From Daphnia pulex (Eukaryota > Arthropoda > Branchiopoda > Diplostraca > Daphniidae): DNA of 64,000 bases. Shown here piece by piece: positions 44,797 to 58,800 of the stretch (the first letter of the stretch is position 1; the number at the start of each line of letters is the position of its first letter). The stretch covers positions 13,442,974-13,506,973 of the forward strand of contig NC_060024.1 of NCBI RefSeq assembly GCF_021134715.1, in the 5' to 3' direction. The translations under genes were made by a program, and so were the position numbers. The notes below the pieces were generated by a model. The model saw nothing but the letters and a program-made list of their open reading frames with translations. It was not told the DNA's origin and did no database searches.

Positions 44797-45762
44797 GCAC
44801 AGAGTAGAAACCAAACTTAAGATAAGGTGTGGAATTGGAAATCCACAAATAAAGTTAACTGGTCTTAATATCTATGAATTACAATGTGTAAATGGAAGAA
44901 TGAGCATCTACATCATAGGCCTTGTCTTCTGAGAAAATCAAAATCGAACACACATCAATAGCATTCGGGAAGATTTTCCTCAAACTTGGCAAAGCAATGA
45001 TATAGTGCTATCGTATTTCGACGTGACGGATGAAGAACCGCTTTTATTTGTATATAATTGGATTTATATTAGCAACTATAGTTTTAAAGTAGAATGCCAA
45101 TATTAGTTCAAAACTTCAAATCAAAATAATAATTTGATTCAATAGAATCGTCAAAGGATGAATAACTCGAGTTTGTTTGTAAAAGATTTCTAAAAAAATA
45201 TGGCTTAGCAGACGAACTTTTTTCGAAAATCAATCTGTTGTTGCCTCGTCTACAACGCCATCTAAAGACGATCTAATTGTAATAAAAAATTCTAATATAA
45301 ATCTGATAAAAATATCCTTGATTAAAAATTGCACAATATTCCAAATACAAACTTAAAATCATACTTTTTTGTCTTTTGCAAAAATGTTTTTGTTGATTTT
45401 GTTGCCGCATGGCAGCGCTGATTTTCCATTTTGTTGACAGCTTTATGACGTAGTCAGTTTTCACTCCGCTTCAGGTTACTCTTAATCTAGCATCTCGTTG
45501 AAAACGATACTGAAACCAAATTTGCTAAAGAAAATACATTCAAAATTCCGGAACAAGAAAGGTAGTCACAACATTCTTCTTTATTGTTGTTTGTTAGTTC
45601 ATTTTTGTGTATGCAATTGTTTTTCTGTGCATTTCATTAGAGATGCTTTTTATGTTTTTGGTGATGCCTTTGGTCGGGCTAGCCAAGCAAGATGGCGGTT
45701 AATCGAGCATAGTTATTTTCAAACCCAGATTTCAACATCAAAATTTTCATTTCCTCTTTAGA
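44797..45762. other. Divergent intergenic region, DGCR8 and SR-protein promoters
   Basis: No gene. A probable 5' UTR intron of the SR-protein gene runs from GTAGTC at about 45561 to TTTAG just before its ATG at 45763. Confidence 0.45.
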
Positions 45763-47344
45763 ATGTCGCGTCATCGTGAATGGGATTTGAAATGCAAAGT
45801 CTATGTTGGCAATCTGGGCAATAACACAGCCAGAGGTGACTTGGAAGCTTCATTCAGCAAATATGGAGCCTTGAAAAATGTTTGGGTTGCCCGAAATCCC
45901 CCTGGCTTTGCATTTGTTGAGTATGAGGATCCCAGAGATGCTGAAGATGCAGTTAGAGCCATGGATGGATCGTAAGAAACCAAATTACATACAATGGTAA
46001 TTAATTATGTAAAATTAATTATTGACTTCTCGTAGGAGGATTTGTGGTTCTCGTGTGAGGGTGGAGATGTCTTCTGGCAGAGCCAGAGAGAGGAATGGAC
46101 CCAGAGGAGGAGGTGGTGGTGGTGATCGCGGAGGTGATCGCCGCGGAGGGCCCCGTGGCGGTGCCGATTTCCGCGGAAGGTACGGTTAAAAATAATAAAT
46201 TCTAACTTTTTTTTTTTACTTTTGAATTTCAATCAAATTGATTATTAAATATCAAATTTTATATATATATATATCGGAGCTGCTTATTTAAATCAAAACC
46301 TATTGCTTTCACAGGATTTTTTCATTTGATTTACTACCCCACTACCCCATCCATACAGCCGTAGTATTTGGTTGAAAAAAAAAAAAAAAAATAACATACC
46401 CCCTCTTTGTTTCTGGTTAACTGCTGCGGCACATGTTTGCCTGCCAACAACCACAAGTCTCTCCCCTTGTCGTCCACCAACTCAGCTCAATCAGCTCAGC
46501 TCAGCGCCGTCCTCAAGCGCCGCCATTCTTTTTTCTTGGCGGAGCAAAATGAAACAGAGCATAGCCAGCTTTCGTCCATCCATCCATCCAACCACACCCA
46601 CACACCAGCTACCTCCAGGCTCTGTGGACGCGGGCGGGTAGAGAAATCTACCACGTCGATCAGCTCTTGATTTTCGCGAGGGGAACAGAAATATCACACA
46701 CTTGAGGGGCAGGGGGCAAGTCACGGCCGAGATCGCCTGTCAGCGCGTTTCTTCACCGCCGACCCCAGACTTTTATTGGGGTCGCGCCCAATCGTTCAGC
46801 CCACCGACCACCTACCACCAGTCACAAAATTTCATCAAAAAATATTTCACCAACACTTCTCTTCCAACACAACTCGCAACCTCCCATCGCTTCTCTCCTA
46901 CTCCTACTGAACGAAACGGGTATTTTACATTCTCAAACCTGCAAAAAACAGCCCAAGAAAATTTGACACGTCAGATCATATTTTTTTGTTTCCTTTTTTT
47001 TTAACAAACAAGAAACTTATTTCATGAAATTTATCTTTTTTTTGGAATGTAAAATTGGTTTGATTCCTTTTTTTGAAACGCCCATTTCTATCGTTGAATG
47101 TTGATACTAACTTTATCTTTGTTTTCGTTGGAAAAATCAAAGGTCTCGCTCACCCGTACGTCGTCGTCCAACCCGCAGCCCATCACGTTCTCCTCCGCCA
47201 CGTCGCCGAGCTTCTCGTTCCTTCTCCCGCGAAAGACGGTAATTTTGACAAGTTAATAAATATATCCTAGAGTGTTAATGTTACTTCTTAGATATTACTA
47301 GATCTCGCTCCAACAGCTATGGCTACGACCGTGAAAAGGATTAA
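45763..47344 (+). CDS. SR splicing factor, SRSF3/SRSF7 (Rbp1-like)
   Basis: Four exons (45763-45971, 46036-46179, 47143-47238, 47302-47344) give 163 residues. The RNA-recognition motif spans residues about 10-85: CKVYVGNLG (RNP2), then [19 protein letters not shown] (RNP1 region) and [15 protein letters not shown] glycine/arginine segment ([16 protein letters not shown]) and an RS domain ([28 protein letters not shown]) follow. There is no zinc knuckle, which favours SRSF3/Rbp1 over SRSF7. These proteins bind exonic enhancers and assist splicing and mRNA export. Intron 3 is 963 bases, several times the others, as is usual for SR genes that carry an unproductive cassette exon; I could not define that exon. 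Confidence 0.92.
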
Positions 47345-48313
<969 letters not shown>

Positions 48314-51300
48314 TTTGGGAATTAACAAGTTACGATTTGAGATAAACAATGGAAAAGACGACAGCTGGATAGCTCGGTCCAACGCGAAAAGAACAGCCCT
48401 GTCGGTGTGCAACGCTGAACGGCCAGGCCAATGAAATCGAATAGCAGTTCTACGTGTCAAAAAGCGCTCTGTTGCCAATTGGAATCGAAATTTATTTTTA
48501 GAAAAAAGGAATTTACTTGAAATAAACTTGATAATACAAAAAACTAATTTAAATTAAACGATTAATAAGTAATAAATCGTCAACTAGAATATAATAAAAT
48601 GACGAAATAATGTTTTCAACAATTTCCACAGTTGCCAACGAAAAGAGTCTCCGCCCACGTAGACACGCCTACCGAAGAAAGAGAGAGACGGGGGCGAGTA
48701 AAGGCTTCTGGTGTGTAGCGCATGTTTCAAATTAGTAAGCAGTGAGCGATAGTCGTGTCAGGTATTAAGCGAACAAACCTTGCTCTTTCGTGACTCAAAA
48801 GTGAGTGCTCAGTGGTGCACACGATTTAGCGTGTCCTTTTTCTTTCTGCCAACGCTTTCGACGGTGGATTCAAAACAATTTGGCAGAGGAATTATACCAA
48901 TCGAACTTCCGGGCGAAAAGACTATTAGCTCCAAAGGTAAAAAAAAAGAGCACCAAATTCCTACTAGTTAATTACACGACGTACATAAAAATTCATAAGA
49001 AAATCCGAACAAAAAAACCAAAAAGGATTTTCTCATCGTTTTATAGAGTCCACACAGAGCGATAGATTCACATGACAATTTCGTCGGCGACGCCGAGTCG
49101 CACAGCAGTTGTTCTACAATCGGCCATTTATTGTGGTTGTATTATAAAACTGACTTCCCCTCTCCTAGTGTGTTTCTTTTTTGTCTTTTAGGGCACCCTC
49201 CCTGCAGTGTGTGTGTATATCGACTCACTTGGCATTCACACACTCTCTACTTATACAGTCGCTTTTTTGTGTTCCCCCATTGCACCCCCCTCTCGTGCAT
49301 GCACCTCTCCGACGGCTATAATGTTGCCCCCTTCAACAGTTTTCACCTGCGAGCCTCGCACCAGACAGTTTCCGGTTTCCGTTTACTTCTTCTGCCTCCC
49401 GGCCCCCTTTTTTTCTCTCTTGGTTCGAACACTTTGTTGTTTTTTTTGGTTCTGTGTGTAGTTGTGTAGACCCCCCGCCCTTATTTTTTCGAAGGGAAAA
49501 AAATGTCGATTTTCTCGGGAGTGAGAGAGAAGTTTTCTCTCTTCACGTTATGCTGATTGGTCACGCCGAACTTATAGCGTCGTCGTCGACCCATCAAATT
49601 TCTACTACACACGTAGCAGAGAAAACTTATAGCTGCAGGATTTTTATTTTTTCTTCGGGGGCCGGAGGGGAATTATTCACAAATTTCTGTTTCCCCGAAA
49701 TCTCGACGCCGTTTCCTTAAGTGGCCGACAATGGGCATCCGCTTCTGGTTCTAAACAGTTGGACATTAGCGATTCATTATTCATTGAACAGGATACGGTC
49801 GATGTTGTCGGGCGTGTTCACACAATTAGCAACACAAATGACTGCAAATATCTCAGTGTGACAAAGACCGGATGCTCAACGACCGTTTCATAGTGTCGTT
49901 GACTGGTTTTCGTGTTTTAATGGTCCATTAACGTTTTATAAAAATCGCCGACACTTTGGAAAAAGAGATTTACTTCTCACGTCAAGCGGCAGGTGGTGAA
50001 GCCGAAATAGCTCAGTTGGGAGAGCGTTAGACTGAAGATCTAAAGGTCCCTGGTTCGATCCCGGGTTTCGGCAAATCTTTTTTTTTCTTTTCTCCTACTT
50101 TCATTAATGTGTTTTCACTCATTCGAAAAAGAAAATAAGAAATGGGATTTGAGGAATTGGGTTGCCCAGATACGCGTGTTGCTACTGCCATTACTACTAG
50201 GACAATGGAGAGAATAATTGTTTTGAAATATTGCGTTGGTTGAGAGATGTGTGTGGCGGCGAAGGCGTGCGGTAACGAATGGGAAATTGAGGCCGGGCCG
50301 ACTTTTTTTTTGGTGAGCAATGTTTAGCCTGAAGACGTCATAAAGAAAAAGCTGGTAAGGAAAAAAAAAAAACAGAGAAAACTACTAGACTACATGTTTG
50401 CATTTCAAATTTCGTTTCAGTTTTTTTTTTTTGCTTCCTTGGTAAATAGAAGGGTGAGAGAACGAGGAAGTTAATAGTTCGCTATAACGGGAGGTCGTCA
50501 CATCTCATTGAATCTATTCCAAACTCGGCAAACAAATGAAAAAAAAAAAAGATTGGAAAAAAATGTTGGCGGGTTTTTCTTTCCTTGAAGCCGCGCCGCG
50601 GTCTATTTCCCCTCGTTATGCACGCCGAAGCAAACATGAAGAAGAAACCTATTGACTTCTCCTTTTCAAGTAACAACTGTGTTCTATTCACAATTTCGGC
50701 CCCATAAAGCACTATAAGCTATAGCCAACGTCTATAGTGGTTTTTTTCTTCTTATTCAATTTGTCAGCGCCAAAAGCAGGAGCACTACGCCGGATCGAAT
50801 TTCCAGGGCACGTCGTCCGCATGTCTGTAAGCGAACGAACGAACGAAAAACTGTCATCATCATTTCCTCTTCTTTTTTTGTTAAGACTTGAAACAGATTA
50901 AAGAAAAGGAGAAGAAGAACGCGGGATTAGGGGCTGCAGGTCGCCGTTGATTGCATTTAGAGGTCAGTGTCTGTCTTCTACTATATCGTCAACTATCTGA
51001 CGAAGAAAAAAGATGCTCGATCACGAAATAACGAACGACTGCGGTCGACAACTCCACCCCAAACAATGGACTGTTTGTGCGGTTTTATACAGCTCAGTCT
51101 GATATAGGCGGCCCTTCTGCATATAGAACTCGTAACGGTCTTGACATTCGGCTTGATACTAGACTAAGGAGAAAAAACAACCATTCTATAGAAACATTCC
51201 AAGTGCAAGGCCGGTTCTATGAGTCGAAAAAAAAAGGAAATAAAAATAAAATTAAGTTGTGAGCGATTTACCGGCCCATTTCCTGCTTTGGATCATCAGG

Positions 51301-51653
51301 TACCGTTTCCCCGCTGCGACCAATACCGTCATCGACCAACCAAGAAACCCCCTTTTTTTTCTTCTTCTTTTTGACCACACTAACAAATGTTGAAATTGTC
51401 TGGAGGAAGGAAGCGCGCGCGTATATACAGGATGTTGTTGCCTAATAATTCTTCTTCTTTTCTGGGTTGGACAGCGCAACATGTTAAATCGATATTCACG
51501 CCAAACATCAGCACACGCCGTTATAATTCTAGTCTTTTTCTTTTTTTCTTCGTCGGGTGGTTTAGGCGACTTAATTGTTCTGGCGTGTTGTTGTTGTTGT
51601 TGTTCGGGGGGAAAGTTGGCCAGACCGGATGAGCCATCTACCGGAATGACACA
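48314..51653. other. Gene-poor interval upstream of the cadherin gene
   Basis: Contains tRNA-Phe (50001-50073) but no supported protein gene. Several open frames (48780-49720, 50027-50712, 51077-51632) are low-complexity T-rich or overlapping shadows. A promoter-like GC-balanced stretch near 48640-48960, with a donor-like GGTAAAAA at 48938, may be the cadherin gene's distal noncoding first exon (inference). Confidence 0.35.
50001..50073 (+). tRNA. tRNA-Phe (GAA)
   Basis: 73 bases: acceptor GCCGAAA/TTTCGGC, D arm TAGCTCAGTTGGGAGAGC, anticodon stem TTAGA/TCTAA with loop CTGAAGA (anticodon GAA), T arm CCTGG-TTCGATC-CCGGG, discriminator A. A T-run follows at 50078, a Pol III terminator. Confidence 0.97.
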
Positions 51654-54600
51654 ATGAAAACGTCGAGCTCCTACTATTTGCCATGGATCAGATCCTTCAC
51701 CTTTCTTCTGTTATTGTCGACGACACTCTCAGCAGGGGCTCAAGGTAAAATTGAATTAGCTGAAATTGTTGTTCGGCCTTGTCGGGCCAATCAATAATTC
51801 GTGGTACTGTTGTTTGTTTGGCTCACCTTCAGATAATCGATGCTTCCTGATTGGTGGAGGATCGGCCGAGACCTTTTTCGTCAGTGAAAATGCCACAGTC
51901 GGTTCCGTTATCGGTATGGACATAACATCATTTAAATTCTTCCGTATTTCCCCCCCTGCTCATCATTCCAGACATTGTTGAAAGAAACTGTTATTTTTCT
52001 TTCTTCTTTTTTTTAATGCAACAACATGTTACCCGCTGGCGAAAAAACAAATAAACAAACAAAATATGCGCACACACACACACACGCATAACGTGAAAAT
52101 AACACAGGTGTTTTACGGATTGCGGGCGATCCGAGTGCCGATGGCGATATCACTATGCGCCTGGAGGCCAGCAACGAAACGGTCGTCTCCATTGACACGC
52201 ACACTAAGAATCTCACGCTCATTAAAGCCCTGGACAAAGAGGTACAGTAATTAACCCACATTTCCCTCCATTCTTCCTCCACTCTGACAGACGTCAACAT
52301 TTTCAATGCTGCCGTTTTTCTTCCTACACACACACACGCTCACTTCTTTTCTTGTCTGATTACGTATTATACAGGGTCTGACCGGCCCTGCCCAGGTGAT
52401 GACACGAATTACCTGCGAGCGACGTGGTCCCAACGCCGAACCAGTAATCAATTTTCTCTTTTTTCTTATATTATTACTACTCTCATTCCTATAACAAAAC
52501 ATTTTGTTTTCTACTTCTTCTCCCTTTCGACACAAATTGCTCCTACGTGAAACGCGAAAAAACCCGAAAAAAGAGTTTAACGATTCCAGTCAACATCCGG
52601 GTGACGGATGCAAACGATAATTCGCCCATCTTCCGCAATTCGACCTATTTCATCAACATTTCCGAAGTATTTTTCTTTTCTTTTTTTTAGTGCCCTAATA
52701 ATTTGCCTTCAACTCGAATTTCTAAACGAATTTCAATTGTTTCAAAGTCGACGATGGTTGGTTCGGTCGTTTTACAAGGAATTCAAGCGCTGGATGCCGA
52801 TCAGCCTGGACCTTATTCTACTGTACAATACTCTATTCTTCCGGGTCCCTATTCGGTATGAAAATTTTTTCGGTCTTTATTTTTTTTTTGTTTAATTGTC
52901 GTGGAAAAAGTTTGTTGTCGCGTAATGTAACAAAATGGCAATTTAATTAATAGGACGTGCTGGCGCTCACTAGCAGCTTGGAGGGCACCCTGGTATTAAA
53001 GAAAGCTGTCGATTACGAGACGCTGAAACATTTCAAAATCGCAATCAGAGCGCAGGTTTTTACTTTTCCTCCTTTTTTCCTGTTACGGAAATGTCTGCCA
53101 TTTTTAAAATTCAAGACACCTTTCACATTTCTCTCGACTTAATTTGCATACATTACGGTGGGAAATTTGTTAAATACAGGACCAGGGACAACCTCCTTTG
53201 TACACGGACGCTGTCGTCAGCATCGAAGTCAACGATTCAGACGACCAGAACCCACTGTTTGGCCAGTCACGTTACTGGGCTCATTTACCCCAGCCGGCCC
53301 GAAAGGTAAAAAAATATTTACAACTCCCCTCTTATAATGTACTAAGTAATAACATTTACGACTATGTGGGAGAAAGCCTACTTTCTACAGTAATAAACAT
53401 ATAGATATAAAATATTATTTTTCTCACCAGACAATGAAGAAGTCTCACTCTCGATTTTTGTTTCTTGTTTCTCCAGGGAACGGGACTGGAAATCCGACCG
53501 GAACCGATGCGGGCCGTTGATCAGGACGCCGGAATCAATGCATCTATTCGTTATGCCTGGAACGCAGGTAACAACAACATTCTAAATTGCTCGTTTGGGT
53601 TTTTTTCCTCTTTTTTCTTCTTTCTCTCTCCGAATTCCAATAAACTAAAAACCCACAAAAGAATGTTTTTTTTTAAATCAAGTTTTCTTTTTAAAATAAA
53701 GGAGGAGCCGAGTACCAGGACTTTTTTCTTGACCCATTAAACGGTTCCGTTTCTCTAAATCGGAGTTTGGAGGATAATGAACTAGTCCAGCCCGTCATTC
53801 TCGTCGTCAAGGTAAATTGTCTAATTCCCTACCTACAATTGCCTAATTCAAATATTCAATTCAAAATGCATTATTGAAATTTGTTTCAACGGATTATAAA
53901 GGCTCACCAAGTTGATAACCTCGACCGTTACGCTTTAACCACTCTAACCGTTAGCCGGAGTTGGTCGTTTTCACCTCAATTGCAATACCTCCAACGACGC
54001 TACTCGGTTCAAGTCCTGGAGAACGTTCCAGTCGACACCACCATTTTGGCTATGGCCATCAACAAACCCATCGATCAGGTCAGTCTCTTCTTCTTCTTCT
54101 GGTAGGCGCCTACGCACAAAAACCTGCCACAGCAATTAAACATTTATACAGAAAGGCTTTTCTTACCTAAACGTTTTTCTCCTCAAAATGCCCATGTTTG
54201 CCTTGCGGGCATTTCCCGACAACAACAACACACAACAACCCAACAACAGAGCATTCGCTTCGTAATGGAAAGTCATAATGGGACGGAACAAGCGTTCAGC
54301 GTCGATAAGACGGGCGAAATCAAGTTGGAACGCAACTTGGATTACGAGACGCAAATGACTCATCAATTCGTCGTTTGGGTCACGGATGGACTAACGGTAA
54401 GGTTCTCCCGACTACTTACAGTATACTTGCCTTTCTTTTTAAGTGTTGAGCTGATGATGGAATCCCAATTAATCCAACGGGCAGAACGATACGGCCACGG
54501 TGGAGGTCACCGTCCTAGATGTCAACGACTGGGATCCTCGTTTCGAATTGGCCGAGTACGAATTCATCGTCAAAGAATCGGCCTTGCCGGTCGGCTCCGT

Positions 54601-55492
54601 CATCGGTCGCGTTCAAGTCGATGATGGTGACGCAGCTGATCGTGTGACTCTGCAGTTGAAAGGTCCGGAATCCAGGGCCTTCAACGTCCACGACAATGGC
54701 GACGTCGTCTTCTCCGATCCATCCTCTCTCAATTCCACCGTCATCCATCTGATGGTGGTGGCCAGGGATTCCGGAATCCCTCCGCGACAGGCCTCCGTTC
54801 CGCTCAAGATCAACTTACCTGTGGATTTCTTGATGATGAACGGAAGCGGAATCACCTTGTCGACTGCGGACGGCAGTGGACTCTTGCTAATCATCCTGGG
54901 AATATTACTGGGAATCTTGTCTCTCATCATTTCCGGCTTGGCCGTCTACCTATGTCAATAGTACGTAATGCTGCTGTGACGCAATAACCACAAGGCCCAC
55001 AATGATCAATTTGCTTATTTTTTTGGTTTCGACAGCAAACGGAAGAAGACTCAGCCGAGTCCTTTAACCGTCGTCCAGCCGCAACCGAAAGTCAGTGTCA
55101 GTGGACTTTACAGTGGCGACACTTCGACGCCAATCACGGCGACTCTACGCCGCATTCCCATCAACCCGCTGGCCCGCCCGTCTTGTCGCCGCGTGGTGCC
55201 CATTCAGAGTCCGACTCTTGCGCCCGTCCAGAACTCGCCGCCTCCTCCGCCCATGCCGCCACCCACTCCGCCGCCGAGGCAGCAGACGGCCAGCACGAGT
55301 CCTCACAAGATCTCTTCCGGCGGCAGCGGCAACAACAACGAAGAGTCACCAATGTCTCAGCAGCAGCAGCACCACCAACACCATCGAACTTTTCTGAGTA
55401 GCAGTCAATCGACCGTTTGGCCGACCGACGCCTCATTACCCAGACGGGTCAAGAAACTCAGTTGGGAAGACGAGTTCAACGTCTTCTTCTAA
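51654..55492 (+). CDS. Single-pass cadherin with five extracellular cadherin repeats
   Basis: About 14 exons starting with a signal peptide (IRSFTFLLLLSTTLSAGAQ). Five cadherin repeats can be followed by their linker and strand motifs: VTDANDNSPIF after repeat 1, LDADQPGPYS and VNDSDDQNPLF in repeat 2, VDQDAGINASIRY in repeat 3, VLDVNDWDPRF after repeat 4, and VVARDSGIPPR in repeat 5. A transmembrane helix (GLLLIILGILLGILSLIISG) precedes a cytoplasmic tail of about 165 residues with proline-rich (PPPPPMPPPTPPP) and Gln/His-rich parts, ending KKLSWEDEFNVFF. No catenin-binding domain is seen, so it is a non-classical cadherin, perhaps related to small insect cadherins such as Cad74A or Cad86C; the exact orthologue is uncertain. 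Likely Ca2+-dependent adhesion at the cell surface. Confidence 0.88.
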
Positions 55493-55837
55493 AAGAAAAG
55501 AAAATCATAAGATAATTTTAAATGAAAAAAATTCAGAAATTAAGTCATTACTACATAATTTGACCAATCACTTTTCTCCAACCCCCCTTTTGTACAGTGA
55601 TGTATAACCAATTGTGAAATTTCGTATTTTTTTCCCTTTCATAAACAATCGATATTTCAACATTTTCTCTCTGCTTTGTCCATTTCTTTTAAAAACGTGT
55701 CTATTTTGAGAAACAGCTTGATTAGCGCCTTCACAAGGAGCGACCACTATTATAAAATTATAAATTAGAGAGGATCCGAGCACTCTTTTGAGATTTAAAA
55801 AAAAAATTAATAAGGACAGGGAAGAAGTTGCCATCCA

Positions 55838-58800
55838 TCAAATGGGGAAGCTGGGAGCTGTCAGACTCAGATGGAAGGTGATTTTGTTGGTATTGAAACG
55901 CGAATAGCTGTTGTCGAAATAGACGTAGTAGCGACCGGATAGAGGCAGCTCGGCCTGTCCTTGGACGAAATCTTCTTCCGACTTGTGTAGGGCCGTCTCG
56001 ACGATGATGCGAGTCAGGGATTCGTCATTTTCGCTCTCATCTTCAGCTCCTACAACGGCGAAGGCGATGCTCTAAAAAATAATACAAAATTCATAAGTCC
56101 AACTGATTTTCACCATTCAAACAAGATTTTCAAATATTCACCCTGGGATCGGTTTTGAATTTCCAGTGAAAGACGCAACCGGGTCGTTCAACCTGGAAGG
56201 GAATCCTGTAAATCATTCCGGCGCTGACAAAGGCTTCTGACGGATTCGTTTCGTTGGATTCATCGTGGACCAATGAACTGAAGCTGCGGACGGCAGCCGT
56301 GCGGATGTTTTCACTTTAGAATAAGAAGAGAAAGATATAAAAAAAACAACAAACAAGGAACGTGAAAATACTAATCAAGCCAAAATAACACGACCAATCA
56401 AGGTTACTTGATGGGGCCATTTCGTGGGCTACTGTATGGACTCGAGTCGTTGAGTGACTGGACAATCTCGTCGTCGCTAATGACGCTGAATCCAGCGCAG
56501 GGCTCGGCCAATGAACCACCTTCGCATTGTTGTTGTTGTGATTGAACGACAACCGGTTCTGTAGTCAGATTTTTACCATCCGAGGGGTCGGTCATGGGGA
56601 GTTCGCTCAGCTGGCCGGTTGCACCCGGTTGACTGAATTGCCGATGAATGGCGAAACATTCGTGACAGGTGCGCGTGGGACGAGAGCTGGAAGCGATTTT
56701 GAGCCAATAGTCGGAACACGAGTGACAAAAGATGCGACCGCAGAGGCGGCAATGATGGCGACGGACGAAAATGGTGAAACGAGATTGACAACTTTGACAA
56801 TCGCGGATGGATCCATCGGCCAACCACTGATCTGTCGCTTGAATCCGTTGCAGGTGTAAAAGTCGGTCACTGCGCTGCCACAGACAATCCTTTTCCCTTT
56901 TAAGTTTTCCCAGAAGAAAAAGAAAGGAGAAATTAATTATTCAGTTTTACCAGAGAAATTTCATTTCTGAGAAAGTCCTACTTGATTAGCTGGACTATTT
57001 TGTCACGCAGCATGAGAGATTCTTCCCGCAAGATTTGGTTGTCCGACTTGGCCTGTGATTCGGCTTCTTGGCAACATTTAAATTTCTCCTGTAACTCTAA
57101 ATACAATGTCCTTAATTGATCCATTTCGGCGACCGTCTGAAATTACCAAACAAAAGTGTCAAGAATTGCCGAAAGGGTAATTAAAATAAAAGAAATGAAT
57201 TATTACGGAACGAATTTCGTTGACTAAACCTTCACACTCTTCGTTCCTGGTCATCAGCGATAATTGCATTTGACGGAATTGATTGTCCAATAACTGACGC
57301 TCCTCCTGATTGCGACCCGTCAACGTGCTCAACTGAAGTTGCAACGACCCAATCAACTGGCCATTTTCGGCCAGTTGACTGAGTGCCAGTTTGAGTTGCT
57401 CCTCCTGCTGTTGGTAGGCCTGTAGAAGAAAATTCCAATGCTTCATGGATGAATAACGACAACCATCCGGTTGATTTGAACTAAATTTCGCTTGTCGTGC
57501 TCCAAGATTCTCTTTACCTGATTTTCCTTTTCCTTTTCCAGCTGACGAGTGGCCTGATCAAATTTGATGGCTTTCAGTTCCTCTTGAACGACGGCCAACT
57601 GGCGATCTTTCTCTTGAATCACTTCCTCGGCATCTTTCCCCTGCAATTCAACAAGTTTCGAATTAATACCACATATTGCACAACACGAAAATCAGGGCAT
57701 AGAAAGTGTCATTCGATTATTAGAAATGGATTGGGCAATCGAGTTAGATTGGAGATGATGCAAGAACGAGAGCACTCCATGCAGAGCTCACTTGATCTGC
57801 CACAGTTTCGACCGACATTTCCGGCGCTGTCGAAGCAGTTGGCGATGACGGCGGCTGCTCTTCTTTGATGGAATAGTGTTGGTGGAGATTAGCCAGTCGG
57901 CTGACCAATGCCGCATTCCGGCTGGTGGAATTGACGAGTTTGGCGTAAAGAGAGCGACACTGTTGTTCCATCAGCTGCAAACGCTCCTCACGCCGGCCGT
58001 CTGCCGAAGCCGATGATTCCGGAACTGGTAATTCATCATCGTCGTGAACGACTTGGAGATTGGGGACAATGTCCGACACCAAATCAATGGGCGGAACGAA
58101 AGCTGGTGGTTCCCTTTCTTTAGCGGCGGCGGCGTCTTCCTTTTCTTCTTCTTCTACTTGGTTTTGTACGACCGAAGCGGCCCCGGCAACTTTACGACAG
58201 TCTAGTTCGTCCCGAAAGGACTGCCACTCTTCCTGATTGGCGTCGTTTTGATTGCGAATACGTTCCCACTGCTGTTTAGACACTTCCAACTGTTCTTTGA
58301 GACTGTTGAGGAGTTTACGCTTTTCCTTCAAGTCGTAGCGCATCACCGACTCGTCCGTCTGCAATTGACTGGCCTGCGTCTTCAGCTTGGAGAACCAGAC
58401 CCAAGTTTGATCCAGCTGGTTGGTTACAGTCGACAGTTGATGGCCGTGTTGCGCCAAGGCCCTAGCTAACGACATGTTGGCTTCTTTGATGGACTCCAAC
58501 TCCTTGATGGCCGTTTGCTGGGAACTGAACAATTCCTTCAACTTCTTGCCCAGCTCTTCAGCTCCGTCCAACTCCTTGATCGATTCTAGTTTAACGTCGT
58601 CAGCGTGTTCCATTTGTGACCAATTTATGGCCAGTTCCTTCCATTTCTTGAGCTGAAATTCAGTGGCGGCCAATTGATTGGCCATCTTACGAACCTCACC
58701 CATTATTACCACCTTTTGCAATTCTTGTCGCTCTTTTAACGCGTCCACTTTAGCCTCGGTCGAGACCAGTTGAGCCTTGAGTAGTTCAACTTCTCCATCA

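Noticed and set aside
48780-49720. Chain of open frames rich in Phe, Leu and Ser upstream of the cadherin gene
   Set aside because: They come from T-rich low-complexity sequence in overlapping frames; none has conserved features.
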